This document shows, piece after piece, positions 1-11,078 of a stretch of DNA of 20,244 nt. How positions within the stretch are numbered: the stretch's first letter is position 1; each line of letters starts with the position of its first letter. The translations under genes were made by a program, and so were the position numbers. Below the pieces are notes generated by a model. It had not been told where the DNA came from. It searched no databases and was given only the letters and a program-made list of their open reading frames with translations. The stretch is taken from assembly GCA_022376515.1 (NCBI GenBank), contig WTXI01000516.1:1-20244 (forward strand), given 5' to 3'. This DNA is from Lactifluus volemus. Its lineage: Eukaryota > Basidiomycota > Agaricomycetes > Russulales > Russulaceae.

Positions 1-223
1 CACAAGTCTGGCAGCACCCCTCCTTGCAACCATTCTCAGCACAAGGGCAACGTTATCGAGCTTATTATTTGTTTCCATATTTTGGTCAGGGCAGGGGTGA
101 CGGCAGGTCAGGGCTACAGCACTCCCCAACTGGACATGCTAGTGCCAATCACATCCACTACTACCCACCGGTCGCACCCGCACACCACTTACCGATCCCT
201 GGAAATCCGGAAGAACACTGAGA
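1..223 (+). other. Open frame, possible 3' exon of a plus-strand gene
   Basis: The frame is open from the left edge of the window to a TGA at 219-221. It encodes about 73 residues rich in Pro, His, Gly and Gln, for example the run PVAPAHHLPIPGNPEEH at its end. The composition resembles the low-complexity parts of fungal regulatory proteins. There is no ATG in the visible part, no recognised domain, and any upstream exon is outside the window. A 9-bp direct repeat (GAACACTGA twice) lies across the stop. It could equally be a chance open frame. Confidence 0.2.
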
Positions 224-1269
224 ACACTGAGGGGTGCCAAACGACACTGCGCAGCTCACGAGATCAACCGTGGTGACAGCAGCCTGAGAGGCATCCCGAA
301 ATAGTACTATTATGTAGCTCGGAGTTGCGACCGAACGCCGCGGACCATTCGTATTGGTCCTATGCGAAGTCCACCTGTTAGCCTGACAAGTACTTGTCTA
401 TGAATGTGGGAAAGAGAAAGCGTTGGTTGTCAAAAGTCCTCTCCCTATAGGCTATAGAGTACCAATGTCAGATAATGAGAGAACGGGTGGAGGCGGGGAG
501 AAAGGTGACGGTTACCGAATGTAATCGTAATCTCGCGTGAATAAAACGTACATCACGATCCTATAAAGTCGACGAAGGGTTCGCGACATGTCTGATGAAA
601 AACCTCCCTACTACTCGAGTTTGTCTAGATCTGAATTGACCTACACAAGTGACCTATTGTCGGCGACGTACTCAAAGGCAACACATGATACGCACAGAAA
701 TGTATATGCGGGCCATAGGGGCAGCAACTTGAAGGTATCGGTAAGCATGTAAGCTCACGATATCCGGCAGGGAACTCGCGTTCTCATCGCTCGAGGGCTG
801 TCTGCAACACAGCGTCATTGTGTTCATCGATCATCTTCTGAGTCGCGACACAAGCCCACCCTTACCTTCGATGAAAAAAAGCCACACAAGCCGGCCGAAC
901 CTCAATGAGACCCGTCGAGCTCAGTCCTCACGGGTGTGGAAGCGCCTAGGGATGAAGGAAAGCGGGGAGAGGTTAGTAAAGATATGGAAGAGATGGTGGA
1001 CCAGTGTATTTGTGGTGTATAGGGCGTTCCTACAGTGACCTGCAGTAGTCAATTAGGAGCAGTCACTGGATTCAAGTTAGGAGCCTCTAGGGTAAGTGGA
1101 GAGGCGAAGACACCGTCAGGGATCTAAGTATCGGAATAGTAAGTGCAGATATCGAAATAAGTGTAGGCTCATCTCTCTTACTTTGTCAGGTGGGAGCCAT
1201 TGCGTAGAGAAGGGGTTAAGACGGCGATGTGAGCGCGAAATTTACGTTTCAAGAGACAAATATGACCTG
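224..1269. other. Intergenic stretch, nothing recognised
   Basis: Only short open frames occur here and none resembles a known family. The plus strand becomes purine-rich from about 480 onward (several GGAGG and GGGGAGA runs). This is low-complexity composition, not a gene signal. Confidence 0.5.
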
Positions 1270-2238
1270 CTATAACATAGGCTCAGGTGCGATGTGGGGG
1301 AGGGGGAGAATGGTACCATGGTGAAAGCTTTGGTGCCGTGATGCCGGCAAGACATAAACTTTAAGGAAAGAATTGCTGGATGGGGAGTTGGATCGGAGAA
1401 TCAGTGAAAAGCTGCAGAAACCACTTGATTTAGGATTCCAAAAAATAACAAAGAGGACTGGGATGACTCGAAACGGATAGCTCGGAGATGTGGGCTGAGC
1501 GAGGGCAGCGCGGTGAGTGGACCCGCTCCTCACGGGTAAAGTTGTTGAAGATAGCGGATCAAGGCAATCCGTGGTCTGTAAGGGGGCGGGAGAGAGCAAG
1601 TCACGAAGGATATGATTCAGGATGAAGTATGGGGATGCCACTGTTGTAACAGGTATCAACCGGGCCTCAAAGAAATGAAAAGTGCCGGGGACGTCTGACG
1701 TACTTGTGGAGAAGAGTTTAGAAAATCTAGTGGCAACTTGAATCCAAGGTCTCGATGTCAGGCCACCGTTGTCTGTATTGGCGATGGAAGAGGATATGTG
1801 CCGCGTAGTAGGTATCTTCAAGATGAGAAAAACATTATAATACAATTATAAGATCCGAGAGGTCTAACGGATAATACAACAACCATGACCTCGACGACAG
1901 AGAAAAGGGTGTTGGGGGAAGAGTGAGAAAAAAATTACAGCGAACGTCATGCTGAGAATAGATACTAAGTTCGAGAAGGAAAGTGGTCTTACAGAGGTAC
2001 TTTCGCGTTCCTTCCGTGGTCTTGACTCTTGATAGAGGTAGATAGTGGGCGGGGGGAGTGGGGCTAGACAGTAGGAAGACATCGAGTAGACAAAAGTGTG
2101 TGGATAGGCGTCATACTCTTCCCTCCTCTGCCGAGTCCCAGTGGGACGTGCCACTAGTAGGACTTGTTCTGTCCATGAACTTGCAAAAATGAGGGGAGAT
2201 GTTAAGGAAGTAGGACGCAAGCCAGGAGTCGATCGCAA
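1270..2238 (-). other. Two long ATG-poor open frames on the minus strand
   Basis: On the minus strand a frame is open for 191 codons (1845 to 1270). An adjoining frame in another phase is open for 124 codons (2238 to 1864). The 191-codon frame has no ATG in its upstream part and neither frame has a motif I recognise. Both are Ser/Thr/Pro/Leu-rich, which is what purine-rich DNA gives when read on the opposite strand. They could be remnants of an intron-containing gene or a chance consequence of composition. I favour the latter and give no function. Confidence 0.2.
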
Positions 2239-2440
2239 CGGATGGAGGTAACACTTTCATTGGCTTCGCATTTTATTTTACTTGCTGGCCGGAGGGACTG
2301 TTGTTGGCAAATCATGTATTCAATTCTGAATGAATGCTCCATGGTGTGCTCAGTGATGACCAACGCACTACCCATCCAAGCACAACTGAGTATAGTGTTA
2401 GGGGATGATGCTATGAAAGAAAAAGAGTACCCTCATTAAC

Positions 2441-2842
2441 CCTTCTCCAAGTAGCACTATCGAGGACAACTCACTCACGAGTCACGACTAAGTGCCCGAC
2501 TAGCCGAATTTAGTATCGGGGGCCCCGTGAGCTCCGGCCGACTCGGGGCTCCGAGTCCGGGTTGGCACTTGGTCCGAACCCAATGGATGGCTCCTCGCCC
2601 CGCACTAGTTCCGCTGAGCCGAGTTTTGTGAAGTGAAGCTAATAAAACGTTGTTGGCACCTCCCCAAGGCTTGGGCTAACTAGTTTCTCATAACCCCTTT
2701 CTCAGGAACACAAGACACATGCGCATATGCAAATTTGGCCATGTGGATTCTCAAGGTCTGATTGGTAGGCCTAGCACCTTACCAGGCCTCAATGGCACCA
2801 ACTTGAACTCGCAGCTGCGGAGCGTGTCCTAGGCCGTGAACC
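2441..2842. repeat. GC-rich block with CCGAGTC hairpins, possible repeat remnant
   Basis: This stretch is GC-richer than its flanks and carries short inverted repeats. The clearest is GACTCGG (2540-2546) facing CCGAGTC (2551-2557) across a 4-nt loop. No open frame of note occurs. Such blocks can be pieces of transposon ends or solo LTRs, but I found no terminal repeats or target-site duplication, so this is only a suggestion. Confidence 0.25.
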
Positions 2843-2859
2843 TTATTATTCAATAATAA
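2843..2859. repeat. AT palindrome, copy 1
   Basis: TTATTATT-C-AATAATAA is an 8-bp inverted repeat around one central base, preceded by CC. A nearly identical palindrome lies at 4928-4943, also preceded by CC. Confidence 0.6.
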
Positions 2860-4927
2860 ACGCGTGGTGAACCTTAACCAGCGTGGTATCTTGGTACTGT
2901 ATCTAGGCAGGGCAAGCGTTACCCTAACACCCGAAACGAAGGACTTCCTTACGAACAAAGTCGCGCTACCAGCAGACAGGCGGTCCCCTCATCCCGTGGA
3001 AGCGGTACTACCCTACCTACCTACTGCTTCACCGTCACGTATAATCCGCACTGCAGCCGAGAGATTGCATTACTTCTACTGCCGAGCCTTGGGCCCCCGA
3101 TCCGACAGGAGAAGATCCAACACGAATCGTGTATACGTAACATTAGGCGCCACCAGGAAATGGGCAGCTGATCCACAGCGCTCGGCCAATATGGGGACGC
3201 CGTCTTCAAAGCCCTCGCTGTCGCAGACATCCTAGCACAGTTTCCCCTTTGGTAACCCTCTACACGTCGAGTACTACATCCTATACAGTCTGTCTACAGG
3301 ACGGCACGACAATGCAGACACCTGTCGCACAGTATACAGCATCTCCAATGTCCCGATCTCTCATATAGAGAAGCCTGCAGTTTGCTGGGTCCGCGGCACA
3401 GCAATTTCAACCGTATCAAATGGCCTTAAGAGAGCCACTGGCATTGATGCTGGATCCCCCGCAGGTTCCCCACCATTGCACCTACCATTCTCTATAGGAC
3501 ATCGCTTGTGGACAGACGCTAGGGATTGGCAGCAAATATACTCGACTACCCACGGCGTGCCCCGGTTGACTCAAGCTGCCTAGGGTATATTCAGGTAATC
3601 GTGAATTTCCCCTGACCACTGCCAATAGGTGTTTTCTGTGGCTCGCTCGGTACGGTAATTTCTCTACCCTATGTTTTCCTTTGTCTCATCCGCTCTTGAC
3701 CGCTGCTCCGCCTCGCGCTGCGTCGAGACTTTGATTTTTCTTTAGGCACTGGCGTCAACTTCGGCACAAAGACAGGCGGAGTGGCCTTCGCGAAGTTCAT
3801 CAAGGCGTTGCAGGCCTGCGTTCTGCAGAGAAGGCGAGCACCCACAGATGATCAATGACATGATACCCGTAATCGTTCCATCTTCGTCACAACCGCCCTC
3901 ACCTTTCCGCATTCTCCACCTTAGGCACACGTATCGTACGTAGTTGAGTGCGTCCTTCTGAAATGTAAATATATCGTGGTGCTATAAAAATGCAGATTTA
4001 AACAAGGATTTTTGAACAAAAAAACGTTGTACTAGCCTGTGTCATAGGGGTTTTCATTCTCAAGAATCTCAACTGATCTGATTGTTTGTAAATGAGATCC
4101 CCGGGCCTGTGCTCACAATCGAACAGGATTTCCGCAGACCTGGCAGATGTTACAGAGGCGCGACCACTGTATGCTGGCACTCGGCCAATTCACACCCAGC
4201 TCGTGTTCGATATCGTGATAGTAGTCCACTGGCTGCAGTGACGACTGACCCGTACATGTGGAAAGCAAATCGCTCGTCGACCTTCTTTGGACGGCTTGGG
4301 TAGTGGACGGTGTTGTCGGTACTTCCTCAAGGTACGATGTCATTCTGTACTAGTACAACGCAGTCTGAGGCTCACCAGCTCTCATGGCGGAAGATTCTCC
4401 CGAATTGGTCTCGAAAGGATGATATTAACCTTCACCTCAACCGGAACAACTACTCCTTAGCCTGGCGATGATCACTAGCTGTAGTGGGTCACCTTGTGGC
4501 AGTAGTTCTCACCGCGGCGAAACTCACGATACGTGCATCATGATGTGACGATATGGGATGGCGTTGTACTCGGGATTGTAGTCGGAGGGGAAAATTATTT
4601 CAGTTCTAAAACCTAAAGGTGAAGCATAAATATAATTCAGGTTATGATGACAAGACTTGCGGGAAGAATTTTAGCGATACAAGCGCCGCCTGGTAACCAT
4701 CAACAATGACTCGGAGTATGCTAGGGTAGGAAGGTTTGGCATTAGCCTCAGAAGAAGACAGAGATCTGAAGTGAATCTATATACGAATGACAATGCATAG
4801 CATGAGAGAAATAACAACGTCCAAAACTGTAACGTGCGTTGGATATTAATGGATGCAGCGCAGTGAATAACCGTGTGCGTGTAAAACTTTTGGCGGAGAA
4901 AGGGATACCTGCCTGACTCCCCGCACC
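2860..4927. other. Gene-poor stretch between the two AT palindromes
   Basis: The longest open frame is 123 codons on the plus strand (2864-3235). It has no recognisable domain and no ATG at its upstream end. The rest has frequent stops in all frames. No transposase, reverse transcriptase or terminal repeats were seen. It may be decayed repeat sequence. Confidence 0.4.
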
Positions 4928-4943
4928 TTATTATTAATAATAA
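4928..4943. repeat. AT palindrome, copy 2
   Basis: TTATTATTAATAATAA is a perfect 16-bp palindrome, the counterpart of the one at 2843-2859. It lies about 95 bp downstream of the ZNF-A stop codon. Confidence 0.6.
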
Positions 4944-4985
4944 CTACCTCATGTCAACGACGGATAGAATGTGGGTACCTCGGGA

Positions 4986-5035
4986 TACTGTGTTGCGACT
5001 GCGGGCGACTTTAACCCTTCGCCCGGGACACAGTA
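4986..5035. repeat. Nested stem-loop just after the ZNF-A stop codon
   Basis: Outer arms TACTGTGT (4986-4993) and ACACAGTA (5028-5035) enclose inner arms CGGGCGA (5002-5008) and TCGCCCG (5019-5025). Between the two stems are 8 nt on one side and 2 nt on the other. On the minus strand it starts three bases after the ZNF-A TGA, so it would sit in the 3' UTR. It may act in mRNA 3' processing or stability, or be a coincidental fold. Confidence 0.45.
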
Positions 5036-5038
5036 CTC

Positions 5039-6189
5039 TCACCTTGACCTTTTTTTTCCTTTCACGCGCGAGGCCTTGCGATGATTGTGTCTGCGACGGG
5101 TCCCCATTGTCTCTTTTAGTGCCGCGTCAATATTGCGCTCGGGGTGCTGCTTTTCTATGTGCCTTCTTAAGAGATACGGGCGGCCCCATTTAAAGTCAAC
5201 GCAATAGATACACGACGACTTTGGTTCGTGCACGTCGAAACGATGCCGGTTGAGGCCTTGCCGCTGTTTGAATGTTTTTCTACACTTCAGGCAGGTATAC
5301 TGGCCACTAGGGGCTTCGCATGTGCCACCAGTTGATTGATTCGTGGACGGGGAGTCGCCAGGGCGAGGAATAATGGATCCTGTACCTCGTTCCCTGCTAT
5401 ATTCCTGGGGCTGGTTTCGTGCGGAGTCAGGCGTCGTTTTATTGATGTGCGTCAGGGGTGATTGGCAATGTGGCATAGCATCTGGAAAGGGAAAGTAGTC
5501 TGAGCCACTCGATTGGGAACCGAACGAGGGAGAGAGATCGACGGATGGCTCGTGTTGATGGCTTGGATCCATTTCTTCGGCATGTAAGACGGGAGCCACG
5601 GCTGACTTTATGTGATATGTCAGATCAGACTACTCAAGGGTGAGACGAACTCCGTACCGAGTTAAACCAAGGGAACACTGTCTGTGATAAGGAGTTTGAA
5701 GGACAGTCTGGAGGGAGGTTTTCATGATGGGACGAGACGTTTCTGGGATATAACGCCAAACTATCCCGGGTGGAAGTAGGATGCATCGAAGGATAATAAC
5801 CAGGAGGGTTCGGGTATACCTAAAGATACTTGTTAGTTGAAACAGGAGAGAAGCACTAAGACTAATCCGTGGACTTGCCTCTGCATTGCCATGATGACTG
5901 CGAGTATACGCATGGACTATTCCTAAAAATAGTGGACCATTAGAGTATGTAACACAAGATGTTGGGAGCTACTACCTGTATGGACATCATGGTAAGGTTG
6001 CCACTGGAAAGAGTTCATCCGCTCCTCATATAGAAATGGCTGGCATTCTTGAGGAAGAGCGCATGCATCCGAGGCCAGAGTAGTGCTTTGAGTGGACGAT
6101 TGACCCACTGGCGGTGTGTTCTCCGGTGTTGGGAAAACGGGATACACAGAACCGTCAGGAGCATGGGTGTGTGGACAGACCCCGTCCAT
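5039..6189 (-). CDS. Two-finger C2H2 zinc-finger protein (ZNF-A), possibly decaying
   Basis: Probable nuclear DNA-binding regulator. My splice model is exons 6189-5976, 5922-5879, 5819-5658 and 5605-5039, about 328 residues. Finger 1 is C245-x2-C248-x12-H261-x4-H266. Finger 2 is C272-x2-C275-x13-H289-x4-H294 and includes FKW. The tail is strongly basic (KGKKRSR at the end), a likely nuclear signal. The ATG is chosen because MDGVC matches MDGGVC of ZNF-C, and a TATAAA lies 113 bp upstream. Compared with B and C it has an extra 53-nt intron, needed to skip a TAG at 5925-5923, and a last exon shortened before the fingers. The last junction is uncertain. The CAG acceptor equivalent to the paralogues (exon from 5601) breaks the frame, while a weaker AAAG acceptor four bases upstream restores it. 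Family assignment is firm; intactness is not. Confidence 0.85.
5606..5657 (-). other. ZNF-A last intron (uncertain acceptor)
   Basis: The donor follows TTTAACTCG and reads GTACGG, the same place as in ZNF-C (TTTAACTCG, then GTATGA). The branch point is CTGAC. The frame is kept only with acceptor AAAG ending at 5606 (52 nt). The paralogue-like CAG ending at 5602 (56 nt) shifts the frame. A third in-frame option is donor GTTCGT at 5650 joined to the CAG. Confidence 0.45.
5820..5878 (-). other. GC-AG intron in ZNF-A (59 nt)
   Basis: The donor is AG|GCAAGT, the branch point CTAAC and the acceptor TTTAG, followed by GTATAC. Phase 0 is kept on both sides (..GNAE | VYP..). The same intron occurs at the same place in ZNF-B and ZNF-C. 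Confidence 0.8.
5923..5975 (-). other. Extra GT-AG intron in ZNF-A exon 1 (53 nt)
   Basis: ACAG|GTAGTA at the donor, CTAAT as possible branch point and TTTTTAG as acceptor. Phase 1 is kept. Removing it restores TRSHHGNAE, which aligns with TRPQHDAE of ZNF-B. ZNF-B and ZNF-C read through this region without needing an intron. Confidence 0.6.
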
Positions 6190-6205
6190 AGGACGGAACG
6201 CTGTG

Positions 6206-6219
6206 ACCTTTCCAAAGGT
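6206..6219. promoter_or_regulatory. Inverted repeat in the ZNF-A 5' leader
   Basis: ACCTTT-CC-AAAGGT lies 17-30 bp upstream of the ZNF-A ATG, between the TATA box and the start. It could be a protein-binding dyad. No equivalent was seen at ZNF-B or ZNF-C. Confidence 0.25.
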
Positions 6220-6296
6220 AAAAGGTCGTTGACCAGTTCTGTCAGTGCTTGGGAAGTCAGCTCTACCCCTTTTAGCATTGTGTAAAACGCGATGGA

Positions 6297-6302
6297 TTTA
6301 TA
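6297..6302 (-). promoter_or_regulatory. TATA box of ZNF-A
   Basis: TATAAA on the minus strand, 113 bp upstream of the chosen ATG. The paralogues have the same hexamer at 105 and 121 bp, which supports it as core promoter. Confidence 0.5.
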
Positions 6303-6309
6303 AAACAAT

Positions 6310-8046
6310 CATAGCGGACGAGTTGCCGTGACTTGTGACCAACGCTTTGTGACTAGAGAAGCGGTTTGACAATCGTCAGGGACAACATGAGGCAGCGACG
6401 ATCACGAGAATTTGATAATTTGACGCCGAGTAATGGGTGGGAGCCTTGCTCCAAGCTACATTTAATATCCGAATACTGAAATCAGGATTCAGTTCCTGGG
6501 GGAGTGCAGCCGAAGACAGAACATGCGGTCAGCCACGTTGCGATACTATTAAGGTGAAACATCTGACACGGGCGGACAATCCCTTGAGCGGCTATTGAGG
6601 CGAGTTCGATTGTCAACAGAGTATCGACGACCGAGATAGGGATCCGCTGTTGCTACGGTAAACTCATAGTTGAGGCAACCTTGGTCCCTTGAAATGCCTA
6701 ATAGCTGAGCCTCCAAAGAAGACTTGGTCCTCTACCCAACCGTGCAAAAGCGCAGAGCTCACTTATTCATGGAGCCAACATCGAAACCACGTTTGCAAGC
6801 GTCAAGCGACATGATTACTTGCCCCAATGAGAATATTTGACGACGCTGTCAGTAGAACATGTCGTAACAAAGCTTCTTGTGATCCTAATGGGTCTTTTCC
6901 TGCTCAAGAAGTGAAATAGAAAACCAATGTAGGAATAGTATCACCGTTTATGCTAGTTGGGCAAGGTTACACTAACCGCGAAAGGATTTGGAACGTATTT
7001 CCGTCAACAGGCTTCTGGATTGGACCCTGACACTGCCTCCTGGCTGTACACAAAACTCGGAGGCCACATTTGGGAACGTCATCAAGAACTCTATCCGATA
7101 CGCCTTCGGGTGTATTTCACGACGGACTTCCCCGTCCGAAAGTCGCAATGAAGTAGACAAGGTACATTAGCCTGGGATTTCCAACTAGACTTATTGAAAA
7201 GGCGCCAAGATATCCACTCTTCACATCAACGGCGGCAGTCATTTCGGTGATTCCGGACCGCATTCCCGAGTCCCTGAGTTTCTTAAAATGGAAAAATTCT
7301 GTGGACATAGATTGGTAATTCCAAAGTGAATAGTTGACTTTGCCGCCCACAAGAAAAGTCTTAGAAAACACAGCCTGATGGGATAGAAGTAGTATGAAGC
7401 CACGCAAGTGGAAGACATCGTTAGATTGGATAGTTTGTGTGCCTTTACCCTCCAAAAAGCCGGCTCGGAGGCAAGTCCATCGAAGCCCGGGATTGAATTT
7501 CTGAAGTCAGAGCCTGCGGATAGTCTCCATTGTTAATTCATTAGGACACATAAGATGGTCGTGGTGAAACAAGTCAGGGCGGTATTCCCATTCGTCCCGA
7601 GCCTGCGGAGACGAGATGAGATGAGATGAGAACTGTGGCGACAAGCAAACCTAAAGAGACTGCTGGGACCGTGGCAACGTCAACTTGAAGTCAATGGAGC
7701 CCAGGACTCCAGGAGCTCCTTCAATTCATTCCAAATTACGGCAAAGAATCAGATTAACATGCCTCTCGACTTCCTTTATTGTGAAGCCGCAATCTTAATC
7801 GTGACACAATAAGGCAAATTCGGGTAGAGCATTTTGCGGCGCGGCGTCCAGCGGCGGTTCAAGTTCACGCGCTCACGCTCGCCAAGTCCGGGGTGGTATA
7901 GCGACCAATACAGCGCACGTTAATAATTTGATTATAGCGAAAGGAAATACGCTTCATGTACAGCGCGCCACGTGGAAACCGTATATTGCGCCAGCGTTGC
8001 GAGGTCATTAAGCGTCTCGCAATAAAAGGACGCGAGTCGTCCCTCG
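6310..8046. other. Gene-poor stretch, nothing recognised
   Basis: Open frames reach about 112 codons (minus strand, 7455-7117) but show no motif, and adjacent frames around 6957-7170 are open on both strands, as expected by chance. A short GAGAT repeat lies at 7613-7630. An 11-bp direct repeat (GAGCCTGCGGA) occurs at 7510-7520 and 7599-7609. From about 7836 the DNA becomes rich in GC and CpG. Confidence 0.4.
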
Positions 8047-8093
8047 TATTGCAAATGCCCTACCTCATTTGTCTATGATGGGCATTTGCAATA
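8047..8093. repeat. Perfect 14-bp inverted repeat
   Basis: TATTGCAAATGCCC (8047-8060) faces GGGCATTTGCAATA (8080-8093) across a 19-nt spacer. Just upstream are smaller hairpins (TTGCGAG with CTCGCAA around 8000-8022, and GGACG with CGTCC around 8028-8042). It is not tied to any gene. It could be a small fold-back element or a structured RNA. Confidence 0.55.
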
Positions 8094-8304
8094 ACAGACA
8101 GAATCGTTTCTTCTAGGGACAAGTCAGAGAAGTGAGACGCATTTATGTTTATAATAAAGTGCAGTGATGTGCGTGACTTCCCATGCAACAATTTATTTCT
8201 ATCAGCGATACCGGAGGTCAGAGAACCAGTAGCGGCCATGACATGGCTACAAAACCATCTGACAAAATATCATGCATCAGACTCATCGTGGTCGAGCTTT
8301 GAGC

Positions 8305-8330
8305 AATAATAATAATAATAATAATAATAA
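8305..8330. repeat. AAT microsatellite
   Basis: Uninterrupted AAT repeat, about 8.7 units in 26 bp. Confidence 0.95.
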
Positions 8331-11078
8331 CAATCGAATTTGTTTCTTATTAGTATTGGGACTTTAATCAAAATGAACGCCCAGGCACGATGCAAATGGC
8401 GAGTGCCAGGGTGCACCTAGTGGCACAGGGACACGTCACGCAAAATACCAACATAATGAGAGGCGCTTACATGCCTCTTTCCTCAGCCATCCCCTCAGTC
8501 AAAGATGTGCGACACCTATCGTCCTTGTGTATGCCCCGTTCCACCGTTTACCGAGCACCCACACATCCGTCTCGCGCACATCATATGTACTGAGCCATCC
8601 GTGCCGTGCATAATTTCGGTTGTGAGGCATCGGCGATAGAAAAACGTGCATCTTGCCGATCGGGTGAGCGCGAAGCGTGGCAGCTGGTCGGCATGCGTAG
8701 TAGTACTAGCAACCTTGGTGTGCTAGGTAGGCGCTGTCCTTGTCAATTACTCGTCGGCTTGATGGGCGGGTTGTCCTCGACTAGCCATCGACCGGAATGT
8801 TAGTAGTCAGGAGAATGTGCTAACTGAGAAAAGGCCAGGGAGGGACAAAAGGCACGCACACCAATCTTGATGTCATGGTGGACAAAAAAGCAAAGGGGAG
8901 ATATACCAACTTGGTGACGCTGGTAAATTTCTGTGAAATGACCTTGCCTAGCTGCGCATGTGGCCCGGGGGGATAGAATGGAACCAGCTGCCAGTATTTA
9001 CTGTCAGAAATATACTCAAGGAGGAGTATGTGAAGTGCACGGACCTAAACATAAAAATATCACGAATGACACCATCAATTACGGTGCAGAGGTGCGGGTA
9101 TAGCCGACGGCCATTACCGAGGGTGATACATATGACATAATATAGTCACGGGTAGAATCCTTAAATGATTTCAAGTCACGTGTTCCGTGAGAAACATGAA
9201 CAATGGCCCGCCAGCAAGATTCCACTCCCACTTCAGTGGCCGATAGGTTTTCACTTCGGAACTGAACAGGAAAATCGAAACCGCCCCCCTCTAGACCTCT
9301 CAATTGACTGTATTTTCAACCGTTAATAATGCATACAGTTACGCGACTCCTACAATTAAGGTGACGCCAGCAGACCTCGTATACAGGAGACAGTCTAATC
9401 TGATCTATTTACTTCCGTTTGATCCCCTTTGGCTACACTCATGCAAGACATTGTATGTTCAATTCTATTTGTGGTGGAAACCCCGTGTAATGATACAGTA
9501 TATGATCAGGTTCATTCTGAAGACCAATACTTGTCAAGCAAAGTAATACTTACACCTCGCACAGGCTCGCAGTGCAGCACATCATGAGGGCCAGACTTCC
9601 TACCACCACCATCGTCAATAATTGACCGTATATCAAGGGATTCCACATTCCTGTTAGTGATCACCTTCACCTTTTGCAGTCACCCTATCTCCGAGCTATC
9701 TCCGAGTCCAAGTCGGTCCATTCTGTGAGTAGGCAGGAGCAAATGGGAAGTTCGCAAATACAGACCCACATATTGAGGGAAGTGCCTCATTGAAACGCGA
9801 TCGAAAGCATCATCTTTTCGGGTCTCGTTTGGGTGGCTCCGATAGGGTATTGGTAAAATCGGACCGCCACCGTGGGCCTACTGATGGTGAGAGTCTCGAT
9901 ATCAAGTATACACAGGGGAGGGTGGGCAATAAAAAGACAAGGCTATGATATGAGGGTCATGCGGACATTCACTTCTTCGTACTGCGGTAGCACCTAACGC
10001 CGAATTCAAAGTTAATTACTCTACAAAGGCACATGAATCAGGGATCACCTCAAATAGCCACATTATTTGATACATCCGAGGAGCTCGCATATTGAACTGT
10101 ACGTCATCAAGGACGCCAAACTTGATGTTTATGGCAAGACCCTGGCAAAGTTGAGGACCAGGTCCAAGGGTAAGAAGGTCAGCCACCGACATTTAAGAGC
10201 ACTGATAGACTCTGATTACGCCCAGACCCTTGAAACACCGCATAATTCTGGGGTACAGATGAGTTCTTTTACGTGAAAATACCTCCAGGACTTCGAGTCG
10301 CAGGCTTGAATGCGTTATTCTTTTCTCTCCTCACGTACTCCGAGTCCATGCAGAGAATACGAGATACTACGCGGAACCTCCAGACGAATGTGGTTGGAAC
10401 AAAAAATCACAAAGGTCGGTGGTCGATCAGAAATTCAAAAACAACTTGAAGGACAGCACGTTTGACATTCAAGTTTCCATTTCGCAAGTTCAGGGACTCT
10501 TAGGGTTTACTTGAGGCGATCAGATGATCGTCTCCGGACGCCATGCCATGCCCTACACAGCTGGCCGCGGAAAACGGAACCGAACTAACCTAGGTTGCAA
10601 CAAGGGGCACTGCCTCTTGTGGAGAAAGGAAAAGTTGTCTTACTGATCGTTACTAGTACTCGCTGATGATCGATGACCGGTGGCTCGGATATGAAAGCCT
10701 TGGAAAACTACATGGGCATGTGGTCCCCGCCGGCTGTCAATTCGCAAACCTCTAAAAGAGGCCGGTTTTTCAACGGCGATCCATCATTACACCGGAAAGG
10801 TGATTCTTTGGTCACCGGAAGTTATTGTGGCTGTTTCATTCAGTTCCCCCAAACCTTACTTTTCTCGGCAGTCACGGGTGGCGAAGTGATATCTAGCAAT
10901 GGTTGTCAAGGCTGTTCAGGGGTGGAGAGGTATGTGCTTGGATAGTTTCAAAGTCTACGTAAGTAAGAGTAGTAACCCAGTAGAGCGCATTCGGTGTAAC
11001 GTCCAAGACAATGATACCGCAGTGAAAGACTGCTGCGGCATGATGCACGACGACCCCACGTGCACAAGATGTCACCCC
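8331..11078. other. Gene-poor stretch downstream of ZNF-B
   Basis: Many short open frames, the longest about 90 codons (10673-10945), none with a domain I recognise. An 11-bp tandem repeat, CTATCTCCGAG twice, lies at 9685-9706. No tRNA, transposase or repeat boundary was seen. Confidence 0.4.

Noticed and set aside
3180..3250. Short protein-like run in another frame (GDAVFKALAVADILAQF)
   Set aside because: Only about 28 codons between stops and no family could be recognised; too little to call a gene relic.
4951..5193. 80-codon plus-strand open frame
   Set aside because: Overlaps the 3' end of ZNF-A in antisense and has no motif of its own.
7850..7870. GGTTCAAGTTC resembling a tRNA B box
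   Set aside because: No matching A box or cloverleaf arms could be placed upstream, so no tRNA or SINE is called.
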